Shown: in pieces, positions 1-8,718 of the stretch | Layout: the number at the start of each line of letters is the position of its first letter | How positions within the stretch are numbered: position 1 is the first letter of the stretch | From: Lachnospiraceae bacterium | GTDB taxonomy: Bacteria; Bacillota; Clostridia; Lachnospirales; Lachnospiraceae | Length of the DNA stretch: 64,000 nucleotides | Direction of reading: 5' to 3' | Assembly: GCA_910575565.1 (NCBI GenBank) | Contig: CAJTFL010000014.1 | Span: 1-64,000, forward strand | Notes under the pieces: model-generated | Told to the model about the DNA's origin: nothing | The model's database searches: none | What the model saw: only the letters and a program-made list of their open reading frames with translations | Translations under genes and position numbers: made by a program

Positions 1-96
1 CATCCTTTTTCTTCATCCTTTCTTCGAGTATAGCACACCTTACACAGAAAAATAAAGCGTGCTGTTAGATTTGCTGTATTTCTAAACTTACACACT

Positions 97-471
97 TTAT
101 TTTACACTCCCAGATTGTAAGAAAAGTTCACTTTTAACTTGTGCTTTTTCTTGACATAGTACCACCCTGAGAAGAGCCTTCACTTCCGCCATATATCCAG
201 CACCCGCTTTCTCCGCTAACACCGCACGAATTTCTGCTAATTTTATCTGCTTTTCTCTTTGTTCTACTACGTCCATCTCAACACCTACCGTTCTATTATC
301 CATAGCTACATATGAAAGTATCTGCCGATCGTCTGTACAAGAACACTGATTCTTTATAACTACCTCATAAATAACATAATTTCCACCCTTATCTTTTTTA
401 ATTTCTACACTATTTCCTCTCATAAAAATATCATTAATATCCTTTATTAATTTTTGATCCTTTTCGCTCAT
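97..471 (-). CDS. Small hypothetical protein (124 aa)
   Basis: I do not recognise this family. The start is placed at the ATG preceded by AGGAGGTG at good spacing; a further upstream ATG at 492 lacks such a site. The protein is soluble-looking, charged, with a predicted helical lysine/glutamate-rich C-terminal half and an internal Cys pair (CSC) near residue 45. It is the last gene of a minus-strand run of defence-type genes and lies about 215 bp beyond the large GTPase gene, so it may be a separate unit. No membrane segment or catalytic motif is visible. Confidence that it is a real gene rests on the ribosome binding site and the coding-like composition only. Confidence 0.5.
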   Translation of the reverse strand: MSEKDQKLIKDINDIFMRGNSVEIKKDKGGNYVIYEVVIKNQCSCTDDRQILSYVAMDNRTVGVEMDVVEQREKQIKLAEIRAVLAEKAGAGYMAEVKALLRVVLCQEKAQVKSELFLQSGSVK

Positions 472-685
472 CTTACACCTCCTGCCTTTCACAGACGAGT
501 AGTCTGCTACTCAGCTCCACCTATAAATTACTTTAACTATTTCAATTTCAATCGCATCCCTCACCACTGCAGTATTCTCAACTCAAACGTAATCTGCCCC
601 ATGGACGTTATTTAGTTCCCTATCATATTCATACCTGTTCCTCCTGTTTCCAAGGCGAGCAGCCCCGTACTTCAAATCATATAAT

Positions 686-2764
686 TTAACGATACGTTAC
701 ATTTAATCTCACTGTTTTTTCAACAGCTTCAAAGACAATTTCCTTAACCGCTTCCAAATAGTCTTCTTGAGAAATTTGTGTCTGGTCAAAATAATCCATA
801 CTATTATTAAGGAAGTTTTTAAACCTCTCATGAAAACTGATAGACACCCTTTCAGAATTCACAATAGCTTTTTGAAATAAAAGTTTCCGAACAAGAAGAC
901 GTGAATCAATATACTGAAGAACCATATCCTCAAATCGTTCTCCATCTTTCTGTGTTTTGAAATAACCACCTTCCAGCACAATCGCAGTTCTTACAAGCTG
1001 TTCACATAAATCTTTGGTAAGAAAATTTCGTAAATTTGCAGGGAAATTAACAGAGAAGCTTTTACAATTAACAAAATAACTCTCATCAATATCAGAACGA
1101 TAGCTATCTCCGTTCCATAATCTACGTCGCAAAGCATTATAAGCGTTACCATGCGGCGTTATTCCAATGCTCTTTCGTAGGTCTTCTAATCCTGGATTAT
1201 ATACTTTCTTTCCCGTTTCCAAACTCCGTAAATGCTTTTCCATTACCTGCCCAAACCATTCCTCCTTAACACTAAAGTGCATCTCATCGAATCCTTCTCT
1301 CAAAGTATACGGAATCTTTTTACCATCTTTTGCAAGATAATCCGCAATATCGGAGAATACAGCCTTAAATACATTTAACGGATTATATATCGCAATCAAA
1401 TCCTGGGGAAAAGATGTACCTCGTTTGAGATAACAAGATAGCGATTTTATTTTCATACCTTTTCGACTTTTGGGCTGTACCGCCTCCAATTCCTCATGTA
1501 ACTCAATTTCTTTTCGCTCTATAGCATCAATATACTGTTTAGCTGTAATATCTGTCACTTCTCGAATATCTTGAGAAAATGGATCTTTATCATCAAAATT
1601 TTCTTTGCCATATTGATCAACAAAAATATCCAACTTGTTATGTATCATAAATACCGGAATTTGTTTTCCAAATCCCTCAAATGCTTTACGATACAACTCA
1701 CGCGCCTTCTTTTCATTGTTATCTCCCGCCAATGGGAGTACAAGCAAAACGGCATCTGCCTCATTTTGATAAAGCATATCCTCCATGTAATCAGCATTTG
1801 CACCATCATCGGAACCTGCATGATAAAGGCCTCTGGTGTCCATGATTCCAAATAGTATATGTCCATCGCTATCCCGAAAAATCTCATTAGTCCTAACATT
1901 GCATTCAATCATTTTCTTAATCGTATCATTGATGGGTACATAAATTACAATCTCTCCACATAATACTTCGATAGAAAGTTTCTCACCTGCTTCAACTGCA
2001 TTAGCTGTGAAAAATGCAGATAAAAACTGCTCATCTGGATTATTAAGATTGATTTCCTTGTAATAATACCCGTCCTCAGATTTATCATCTATAGAAAAAT
2101 ATTCAAAAAACTTCTTTTTCAAACATTCATTTGCTATCTCCCATATTTCCCAATAGGCTTTTTTAAACTCTTGAGGCATTAAATCAAGATTCCTCTCAAC
2201 TTCGCTTTTTACAATAGACAGAAATTTCTCTGTCCCATCCTTTGCCTCCGCTTCAGCTACTGAGTTCCTTGCTGTATTATAGATCTGATAGTTATAGTCC
2301 ATTAATTTTTGGTCATGATAAAACTGTTCAACTGCTTGAATAAAAGCATTTAAGGTATCTGTATCAAGAAAAGACAGTACCGCTCTGGTATTGGTTGGAT
2401 TATCCAACTCCTTCAACAAAAAATTGTGGAAATCCTCTTTGTCTTTTCCAACAATACTTGCTACAACTTTCCTTTGGGCTCTTGCCACCTTTGCCCAAAC
2501 TGTAACAAAAATATCACTATAGAGTCCTCGACTGAAAATTTCTTCATTTAAAGTTGCCGCCACAACTATTGTATCTTTCAAGTTATCCGTATACGCATAC
2601 GTACGCTCTCGAATAGTTGTGTTGGTTTCTCCTACACAACGAAGAATAAGTTTCCTAGCTTTTAGTGATGCTAATGCTGCTGCCAGTTCTGTCTTTCCGT
2701 CTCCCGTAGCTGCTACTAACTTTAGCATTCGCAGGTATGGCCTTAAAAATCTTTTCTTGCCCAT
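686..2764 (-). CDS. Large P-loop GTPase, dynamin/septin-like architecture (692 aa)
   Basis: A GTP-binding protein, by motifs. Near the N-terminus is a P-loop of the form AxxxxGKT (AATGDGKTEL). At mid-protein are a G3 motif DTRGL after a hydrophobic strand, and a G4 motif HNKLD after PVFMI, so the G domain is interrupted by a helical insertion of roughly 250 residues between P-loop and G3. The C-terminal half is predicted helical with no membrane segment. Start chosen at the ATG behind GGGAGGTAA; an in-frame upstream ATG at 2857 lies inside the leader and would translate through the terminator hairpin. It sits with nucleases of defence type, so an anti-phage role is plausible but inferred. I cannot name a family. 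Confidence 0.72.
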   Translation of the reverse strand: MGKKRFLRPYLRMLKLVAATGDGKTELAAALASLKARKLILRCVGETNTTIRERTYAYTDNLKDTIVVAATLNEEIFSRGLYSDIFVTVWAKVARAQRKVVASIVGKDKEDFHNFLLKELDNPTNTRAVLSFLDTDTLNAFIQAVEQFYHDQKLMDYNYQIYNTARNSVAEAEAKDGTEKFLSIVKSEVERNLDLMPQEFKKAYWEIWEIANECLKKKFFEYFSIDDKSEDGYYYKEINLNNPDEQFLSAFFTANAVEAGEKLSIEVLCGEIVIYVPINDTIKKMIECNVRTNEIFRDSDGHILFGIMDTRGLYHAGSDDGANADYMEDMLYQNEADAVLLVLPLAGDNNEKKARELYRKAFEGFGKQIPVFMIHNKLDIFVDQYGKENFDDKDPFSQDIREVTDITAKQYIDAIERKEIELHEELEAVQPKSRKGMKIKSLSCYLKRGTSFPQDLIAIYNPLNVFKAVFSDIADYLAKDGKKIPYTLREGFDEMHFSVKEEWFGQVMEKHLRSLETGKKVYNPGLEDLRKSIGITPHGNAYNALRRRLWNGDSYRSDIDESYFVNCKSFSVNFPANLRNFLTKDLCEQLVRTAIVLEGGYFKTQKDGERFEDMVLQYIDSRLLVRKLLFQKAIVNSERVSISFHERFKNFLNNSMDYFDQTQISQEDYLEAVKEIVFEAVEKTVRLNVTYR

Positions 2765-2784
2765 AAAATTACCTCCCTTACATG

Positions 2785-2816
2785 AAAAAAGTGCCAACCC
2801 ATCCCTGGGCTGACAC
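2785..2816 (-). terminator. Intrinsic terminator or attenuator in the GTPase leader
   Basis: On the minus strand an 11-bp stem (two G-T wobbles) with loop GGGA is followed by six T residues. It lies only about 20 nt upstream of the GTPase start codon and downstream of a good promoter, so it should end most transcripts unless disrupted. An in-frame upstream reading frame starting at 2857 runs across the hairpin into the gene, which would let ribosomes melt it. This arrangement fits transcription attenuation; the controlling signal is unknown. Confidence 0.7.
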
Positions 2817-2928
2817 GAAATAACAAATAATGTATAGAAGAAACTATCTTCTTCCAATGTCAGTCTTCAGATAATGGATCGGTTCGATGACGGGCAGTCA
2901 TCTACTTCAAATAATCTGATTTATAAAT

Positions 2929-2958
2929 ATTTTACTCTTCTTTCTAGTAATTTGTCAA
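2929..2958 (-). promoter_or_regulatory. Sigma-A-type promoter for the GTPase leader
   Basis: Minus strand TTGACA (2958-2953) and TAAAAT (2934-2929) are separated by 18 nt. The promoter lies in the gap after the HNH gene stop at 2988 and would give a leader of roughly 160 nt before the GTPase start at 2764. The leader holds several short self-complementary segments before the terminator hairpin. The promoter separates the GTPase from the upstream nuclease genes as its own transcription unit. Confidence 0.65.
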
Positions 2959-2987
2959 GAACTTTTCAAAAATTCTAAAAAAACACA

Positions 2988-4229
2988 TTAGATACCATTG
3001 TAATTCTCCCATCTCCACCTCAAAAACTCTCTATTCGTAAATGAAGGAATTACGATTCTTGGCGGAATACTTGCCCCATAATCCAACCTTGCCCTATTTG
3101 ATAATTCTATATCTCCCTCTGGAGATATTCGAAGATGCCCTGTATCAAATAGTGTATGGATATCGACACGCATTGCAAATCCGTTTGCAACAGTATCCTC
3201 ACCATTATATTTGAACGGTTTAATATGCGCCGCCTCCAATATCTCAGGCATCATAATGTTCGTAATTACACACCTCTCACATACTTTAAGAACATCTTTT
3301 CTGAATGCCGCCTGATTTGGTCTCACCGCTCTCGTCTGTATTCTCTTCCTTTCAACTTCGGAAACCACTTCACTGGCACGTATTTGATCTAAGGCTTTTA
3401 ATAGAGATTCATCCTTGGGTTGCTCATGGATAATTTCTTCAATCTCCGCCAATATACTAACATTAATATAATATTCTTCCTCTTCCCGTTTTCCAGCTTC
3501 CGACCCATTTAAATAACCATAGTTACTTAAGAATAGAAGATACTCTCTCGCAATCCTAAAATCGTTTGCTCCTTCAGCGCAATTCGGCCACCCGATAAGT
3601 GTAATCTCACCAGCACGATACCACAAAATGAAATCAACATAATCTCGTATTTCTGCTTTTACGCCCGACAACGGAATAATTATCTGCACAAGTTCCCGTG
3701 GTGTAATATATCCTTGTATTTGATCCAACTTTATAAGTTCACAAGTTATCTCCAAAAGCAGCTTCAATGGATGTAGAAGAATCCCTGCAGCATACCACCT
3801 CTGGCATTCCTCTTGACTCTGAATCCTTGGATTCGGCAAACAGAATGTCTGGATCGTGATTGCCGCAAACTCCGTCTGTGAAATATCACGATCCGCAACT
3901 TTCTGCCCAAATTCTGTCAGTTGAATTCTTCCGGACCTATCATTCGGAATCAAACCTACCGCTCTCCAATATTGGCTGCTATTTCTTATGATGTTCCGCT
4001 CCCCTACTCGCCCTCCCAGATTTACCTTTATCGAATCTGATATGTCATCCGAAAGTTCCTGCATCTCCTGTGCGAATTCAGGGGAACTGTATTTTAAATT
4101 TTGACCAAGTAATTCCAGCTTTCTCATGCGGAACAACACACCCAACAAAACAACCGGATCGTTTAATCTTTCCGTACACTGAAGGCTTGCCCATTTCCAC
4201 TTAGCTTCTTTGCATACATCTCCGTACAT
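2988..4229 (-). CDS. HNH restriction-type endonuclease (413 aa)
   Basis: The C-terminal 110 residues carry an HNH nuclease core: a Cys pair (CERC), then EAAHIKPF, a small loop, and DIHTLFD with a final H. This is the HNH_2-type arrangement seen in stand-alone and restriction-linked nucleases acting on double-stranded DNA. The N-terminal 270 residues are mostly helical with a segment resembling a winged-helix DNA-binding region around residues 90-130; I do not recognise a named family there. No methyltransferase gene lies nearby, so if it is a restriction enzyme it may read modified DNA or be a solitary defence nuclease. Its start is 27 bp behind the preceding fragment. Confidence 0.72.
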   Translation of the reverse strand: MYGDVCKEAKWKWASLQCTERLNDPVVLLGVLFRMRKLELLGQNLKYSSPEFAQEMQELSDDISDSIKVNLGGRVGERNIIRNSSQYWRAVGLIPNDRSGRIQLTEFGQKVADRDISQTEFAAITIQTFCLPNPRIQSQEECQRWYAAGILLHPLKLLLEITCELIKLDQIQGYITPRELVQIIIPLSGVKAEIRDYVDFILWYRAGEITLIGWPNCAEGANDFRIAREYLLFLSNYGYLNGSEAGKREEEEYYINVSILAEIEEIIHEQPKDESLLKALDQIRASEVVSEVERKRIQTRAVRPNQAAFRKDVLKVCERCVITNIMMPEILEAAHIKPFKYNGEDTVANGFAMRVDIHTLFDTGHLRISPEGDIELSNRARLDYGASIPPRIVIPSFTNREFLRWRWENYNGI

Positions 4230-4256
4230 TCCGACATGGACACGATTGCCTTCATT

Positions 4257-4598
4257 TTAGCAGGACTTCTGACGAACCCCTCCCTTTTCAAATACAGTTT
4301 TAACTGTGACTCTCCCGGAAGAATCCACCCCCCGTTTTGCTTCGATGATGATATAGAACTTTTGATTGTCGGTGATCTCTAGGTCGGTGATGCCCCCGCC
4401 CTTTTCATATTCTTGGTATCGGATCACGGCATTGTCTGCATCCACGCTTACAAGGAGCAGATGTTCAATGACCTTCTCCAGCAGATTAGGGCATTTCACA
4501 AAAGCCCATGCTATGCTTTTGGTTATATCGTTTTCCCTGTCACCTATAAGGTCAACAATCGTCTCGACCTTTTCGTTGTATGCAAATAATTCTGCCAT
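4257..4598 (-). pseudogene. Truncated PD-(D/E)XK nuclease, N-terminal fragment (113 aa)
   Basis: Start set at the ATG behind GAGGAGTGG. Residues 70-95 show the PD-(D/E)XK signature: GITDLEI followed by a strand ending IIIEAKRG, so the catalytic D and ExK are present. Proteins of this kind usually run to 300 or more residues, but here the frame ends about 18 residues after the ExK lysine with an unrelated-looking basic tail, so the rest of the fold is missing. I read it as a decayed nuclease gene; a small stand-alone protein is less likely. It sits between the DUF6508 gene and the HNH nuclease in the same orientation. Confidence 0.6.
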
Positions 4599-4720
4599 TA
4601 ATCCCACTCCTCGGAAGCAAACCATCCAGCCAATAAAACATACGAAAATTATACAATGGATGATAGGGCTTGCAATATGGATGCCAGTTTCGCATCACCG
4701 TCATAAACCTGCAGGGGCTG

Positions 4721-5722
4721 TTATCCGTGTACTCCTTCCTCAACATCCTGCCAAAGCACAAAATCCACCTTTTTCAAATCCGTAAACCCTGTTTTGGGGA
4801 AAGCCTTATCAAATGCCCGGATAACCGTCTTCCCATCATCAGATGCTACATAGTTAAGGAAATCCCTCTTGTACCTCTTATAGCGGTCCAGTATCTTCTT
4901 TTCCCGGTCTTTTTTTGTCCCATAAGTGGGTATCTTATAGCCAAAATGCCTGTCCGTAACATTCCTGTCCCATATTGGCTGCTCCGGATCAAGCGTATGT
5001 ATCAGCTTGCTCGAAAATGAAACCTCCAGCGTTCCGTATTTCAAGAAATATGACAGTGCTTCTTCGAACGAAGGCACCGCCTCTTTACACCGTTCCATAT
5101 ATGCAAAATAATCCCGCCGGAACTCCTTCGGGTATCTGCTAAGCGTATAAAAGTTTTCATATGTCTTCTGGAACTCTTCATCCAGGGATACATCAACCCT
5201 CCGCACCTTCTCCATGATGAGCCGATACCGTTCTATGCCAGTAAGCATCTTAGGTTTTGCCAATATTGCAGGAAGCCTCTTTAAATCAAATATATTATCG
5301 CTTATGCCTATGACGCCCCCATCAATCTCTTTCAGGCGCTCAAGCCACCTCTGTATGCTCCCTTTCTCGAAGAAGCCAAGCAGAGCCCCATCACAGAACC
5401 TTTCTGCCCTAACCGCCCCCAACAGGAGAGCCATGACGCATACACCGTCCTTGTCAGCAACATCCACGGCATCCATGGAAACGCTCCCCCATTTGATTCC
5501 ATTTTGTTCCAGAATATCACTATATCGGTTCAGACCGTATTCCGGATGGCTCTCTTCAAATGAATACACCACATCCATGAATTTTCTCACAAGTCCCGAA
5601 TACGACACAAAAGGCATCTGAATTGGGTGTTCTGGGCTACCGTCATTTTCACGGTCAATAATCCAGCTACCGTATTCTCCCTGCGGAAGTTCTCCTAAAA
5701 TATCTGTAAGTGCCTCATACAT
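4721..5722 (-). CDS. DUF6508 domain protein with unknown C-terminal domain (333 aa)
   Basis: The first 155 residues match the pattern I associate with DUF6508: aromatic-rich start, an FMDVVY helix, a VMALLLGAVRAERFCDG segment and a final RWLERLKEID. The remaining 180 residues form a second unknown domain containing a YGTLEVSFSSKLIHT segment and PIWDRNV, followed by a basic helix. Function of both parts is unknown. The gene lies between an HNH protein and a truncated nuclease on the same strand, with gaps under 125 bp, suggesting joint transcription in the defence-type island. The family assignment comes from memory of the pattern and is moderate. Confidence 0.6.
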   Translation of the reverse strand: MYEALTDILGELPQGEYGSWIIDRENDGSPEHPIQMPFVSYSGLVRKFMDVVYSFEESHPEYGLNRYSDILEQNGIKWGSVSMDAVDVADKDGVCVMALLLGAVRAERFCDGALLGFFEKGSIQRWLERLKEIDGGVIGISDNIFDLKRLPAILAKPKMLTGIERYRLIMEKVRRVDVSLDEEFQKTYENFYTLSRYPKEFRRDYFAYMERCKEAVPSFEEALSYFLKYGTLEVSFSSKLIHTLDPEQPIWDRNVTDRHFGYKIPTYGTKKDREKKILDRYKRYKRDFLNYVASDDGKTVIRAFDKAFPKTGFTDLKKVDFVLWQDVEEGVHG

Positions 5723-5788
5723 TTTTTATCTTCTCTCCATTTTATCTTCATTTACAAAGTTTCCAAAAAGTAAATACAGCACTTCTCT

Positions 5789-6616
5789 TCAACCCAGATC
5801 TTTTGTTGCACCTTCACTGTTTTGCACTTCTCCATTTGCACTTTCCATAATTTCTTCCTTAGTGCGATAATCACCAGAAAATACTGTATTGCATTCAAGT
5901 TTCGGAATAATTATTTTAACATCAGTCTCATCCTCATAATCCCATTCTGAAAAGGCTGTGATTTCAACACCTTCTGGCTTATAGTTTCTAGGCTTATCTA
6001 TATACAATGTAAATCCCAGCGGATATGTAGAAATCTCAGAAAGCGTAATGATTCCATAATTTGTTGCCTGAACCATGATCCCATTCATTCTTTCAAGCGC
6101 ACCAGCATGAATATGAGCATACAGATGATAGCGGTCTCGCTTAAAGGATCTGTTTGCCTTATCAAGCAGATATCCCTTCAAAGAATCATCACCCATGAGC
6201 CCACTATTAATATCACAAAACATAGTCATTACCTGTTTAAAAATCTGCAATGGCTTTATATTTTTGATTGTCAGTCCAAGCGATTCATACTTCTGCTCTC
6301 CGACCTGCCCCATCGCCCCCTGAATGGCGTGGACAAATCTGCTATACCCCGGAACATACCATTGACCAGTACAAGAATTGCAATTACTACATAAATAAAA
6401 TCCACCTCTTCCTCGCTGCTGTATCTTGGCGTTCCTATAATTAACTTCCCATGGAAGTTTATTCTTTTTCACAGTTTCTTTCATGACAGCATCAAGGTCA
6501 ACATTTCTTACCGCCCCTTTGTTAAACACGGTTTCTGGTGGGACATGTTCAAATGTCAATTCTTTGCTTTCTCCACATATTCTACAAATGCCATACGATT
6601 TTTGTTTTCGACTCAT
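5789..6616 (-). CDS. HNH-like zinc-binding endonuclease (275 aa)
   Basis: The N-terminus holds a treble-clef HNH-type signature: CRICGESK, then FEHVPP (the EH pair typical of HNH nucleases), and about 60 residues later YLCSNCNSCTG. The other 180 residues are an alpha/beta domain I do not recognise. The start at MSRKQK was preferred because it directly precedes the zinc site; an in-frame ATG 24 nt upstream is possible, and neither has a strong ribosome site. It follows the DUF262-HNH gene by 48 bp and is probably co-transcribed with it. Likely a DNA-cleaving partner in a defence locus, by inference. Confidence 0.62.
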   Translation of the reverse strand: MSRKQKSYGICRICGESKELTFEHVPPETVFNKGAVRNVDLDAVMKETVKKNKLPWEVNYRNAKIQQRGRGGFYLCSNCNSCTGQWYVPGYSRFVHAIQGAMGQVGEQKYESLGLTIKNIKPLQIFKQVMTMFCDINSGLMGDDSLKGYLLDKANRSFKRDRYHLYAHIHAGALERMNGIMVQATNYGIITLSEISTYPLGFTLYIDKPRNYKPEGVEITAFSEWDYEDETDVKIIIPKLECNTVFSGDYRTKEEIMESANGEVQNSEGATKDLG

Positions 6617-6664
6617 TAATATGCCTCTATCTACTTTCATTTCTTAACTCATGTTGATTAACTC

Positions 6665-8212
6665 TTAGTTTTTAACTCCAGTATTACAATAAGGGTGTGT
6701 AAGCTGTGCATTCTCTATTGTTGCTTTTCCACCGTCTTGTTTTCTTTCTATATGATCTACACTTATTGCATTCCTATGTAGCAACCCGCCGCAAATCTTA
6801 CAACAAGGTGCTTTTGAAAGTGCTTCTGTAATAAATATTTCACTTTTCTGATTATTAGAGAAATCAGTAGGTATCTCCTCAAACAATGTCCACTCATGAT
6901 TAATTTCTGGCAAATATGCAAATTCAGTTTTTTTCCTTATCTCATTTATAACTGCATCTGCTTGAATCCCCAATTCCAAATTGTTTAGAATTTCATAGAA
7001 AAAAATAGATACATTTTTCATTCCAGCCAATGCAGAACGGCTTTTTCTAACAATCACCTGAACCAAAGAACTATTCGCATAATATATTTTTTCAAAATTC
7101 TTACGATGCTTTATAAAGAGTTTTTTCTTTTTGCTCTTTTCTAAGTCAATTACAAACGCTGCAAAAGCATAAAATGCAGATACTCTAAATACACCATTTC
7201 GAGCATAAAAATATGCTAATGGATGTAATCCTAAAGATGACGGATGACTGCTGTTTATTAATCTTGCAATCTTTCTAACATTTTTTAAACACGCTATTGT
7301 TTCGTCACCTGTTTTATCAATATCAGAAAAATTGTGCTCTGAATTACAAATGTTCACAAATTCATATATTAATGTAAGCGAATTTGAATTATGCTTACCA
7401 CACATTGGAACATCTAAAGTTTTTATAGGAGTAGATAATTTGGGCATAAACATTAGTTCAAAAACTTCTTTAGATAATTCTTCAATTTGAGTTTGTACTT
7501 TCTCTTCAAAATTCACCCAATACTTATGCCCCATGCCCATTCTCATAATTGCTCTTGCTGAAATACAATTAGCCTTTTTTCTGGATTTTATCAAATCAAT
7601 TTCTGTTGGATTGATTGGAGCTGCTTTTTGATTAATGTTAAAAAAAGATTTTTCTGCGGAAGAAACATCGCCCTCAACCCATTGAAGTTGAATAGCTGCA
7701 TTACTTAACAATCTTGCTTTCATTACCACGCTTTGATCATATATATCCGGATTTATCAAGGCATTTTTATACTGCTGATAAGAGCCTATCTTTTTTTGGA
7801 TATATTTACGCGTTTTATTAGCTATCAGCAACTGTTCCTCTGGAATATTACCATCATAAAATTTACGTGAAATAATACCATCGCCATAGTCATCATTCAA
7901 CCATGCAATTAACGAACTTAATCGGTGAGCCCCATCTATTACAAATACATTTCCACCAGAACTTTGCCATAAAATAATAGCTGGAATAAGTTCATAGCCT
8001 ATAAAACTATCTACAAAGCTACTTATTTTTTCGTAATCCCATTCAGTTGTTTCTCTTTGAAAATCAGGTTTATAAATATTAAGCAAGAAAAAACTATCAG
8101 AAAAAAGGTCTGAAATAGATACTGTATCCTTTTTCCTTCCTCGTTGTACATATGTAGTTGCTTCAAGATCTTCTCTTGGAATAAGTGCATCAAGATTTAC
8201 TTTTTCTGCCAT
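6665..8212 (-). CDS. DUF262 (ParB/Srx-fold) protein with C-terminal HNH nuclease domain (515 aa)
   Basis: N-terminal residues 20-150 show the DUF262 layout: PDFQRE near residue 50 and VIDGAHRLSSL near residue 100, the latter replacing the usual D-G-Q-Q/H-R motif of this nucleotide-handling fold. A helical middle follows. The C-terminus carries an HNH motif: CCKICGG, then ISVDHIERKQDGG and a final H-P-Y-C. DUF262 plus HNH is the architecture of GmrSD-like and related modification-dependent or nucleotide-sensing defence nucleases. The start could be ATG at 8212 or 8224; an AGGAAAGG site precedes both. It is A+T-rich relative to the core genes and follows the AbrB gene by about 50 bp. Confidence 0.75.
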   Translation of the reverse strand: MAEKVNLDALIPREDLEATTYVQRGRKKDTVSISDLFSDSFFLLNIYKPDFQRETTEWDYEKISSFVDSFIGYELIPAIILWQSSGGNVFVIDGAHRLSSLIAWLNDDYGDGIISRKFYDGNIPEEQLLIANKTRKYIQKKIGSYQQYKNALINPDIYDQSVVMKARLLSNAAIQLQWVEGDVSSAEKSFFNINQKAAPINPTEIDLIKSRKKANCISARAIMRMGMGHKYWVNFEEKVQTQIEELSKEVFELMFMPKLSTPIKTLDVPMCGKHNSNSLTLIYEFVNICNSEHNFSDIDKTGDETIACLKNVRKIARLINSSHPSSLGLHPLAYFYARNGVFRVSAFYAFAAFVIDLEKSKKKKLFIKHRKNFEKIYYANSSLVQVIVRKSRSALAGMKNVSIFFYEILNNLELGIQADAVINEIRKKTEFAYLPEINHEWTLFEEIPTDFSNNQKSEIFITEALSKAPCCKICGGLLHRNAISVDHIERKQDGGKATIENAQLTHPYCNTGVKN

Positions 8213-8263
8213 GTATTTTACCATACCTTTCCTATATATCAAGATTCATCCAATCTCTCGGAA

Positions 8264-8473
8264 TCAACAATTGATGTCAGCACATTCATGTCCAACATAA
8301 TTTTCACCTACTTCGCTGATCTCCCGCAATGCATCCATAGAAGAATTCATCATATATATTCGACTGCCGTCCTCCAAGAAGAGAACCTTGTCGCCGTCTT
8401 TAATCCCCAACTTCCTACGGATTTCTACCGGGATAGTAATCTGCCCTTTTGATGTAACCTTCGCAAGTTCCAT
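8264..8473 (-). CDS. AbrB/MazE/SpoVT-family transcription regulator (69 aa)
   Basis: A swapped-hairpin AbrB-type DNA-binding domain: KVTSKGQITIPVEIR, LGIKDGDKVLFL. Such proteins act as dimers, either as transition-state regulators or as antitoxins. Start taken at the ATG behind AAGGAGGCG. No toxin (MazF, PIN or Doc type) is adjacent; instead the DUF262-HNH gene follows by about 50 bp, so it may autoregulate the defence cassette. The C-terminal tail is Cys- and Asp-containing (HECADINC). First gene of the minus-strand island; upstream DNA is A+T-rich and likely holds the promoter, though I see no clear -35/-10 pair. Confidence 0.8.
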   Translation of the reverse strand: MELAKVTSKGQITIPVEIRRKLGIKDGDKVLFLEDGSRIYMMNSSMDALREISEVGENYVGHECADINC

Positions 8474-8718
8474 ACCAACGCCTCCTTGAACGCCCATTGT
8501 TTTCCTTGATTTCCTTACTCAATTAGCATACGCTTTTTCCGCAATAATATCAACCGTTTTTTAGAGAAAATCTATCTTACTTGAACAACAGCAAAACCTA
8601 TTCTCCCAGCATAAAACACAAAAAATAAGGTGGTGTTAGAATATAAATAGTACAAGTTAAAAGTGGAAAATTCTATAAAATAACTTACAATAGAGTATAG
8701 AAAGAATGGAGATTTTTC

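Noticed and set aside
686-2857. Upstream ATG at 2857 as the GTPase start
   Set aside because: It would include the terminator hairpin in the coding region; the ATG at 2764 has a strong GGGAGG site and gives an N-terminus leading straight into the P-loop.
8264-8473. AbrB-type gene as the antitoxin of a toxin-antitoxin pair
   Set aside because: No toxin-like gene lies on either side; the next gene is the 515-aa DUF262-HNH protein.
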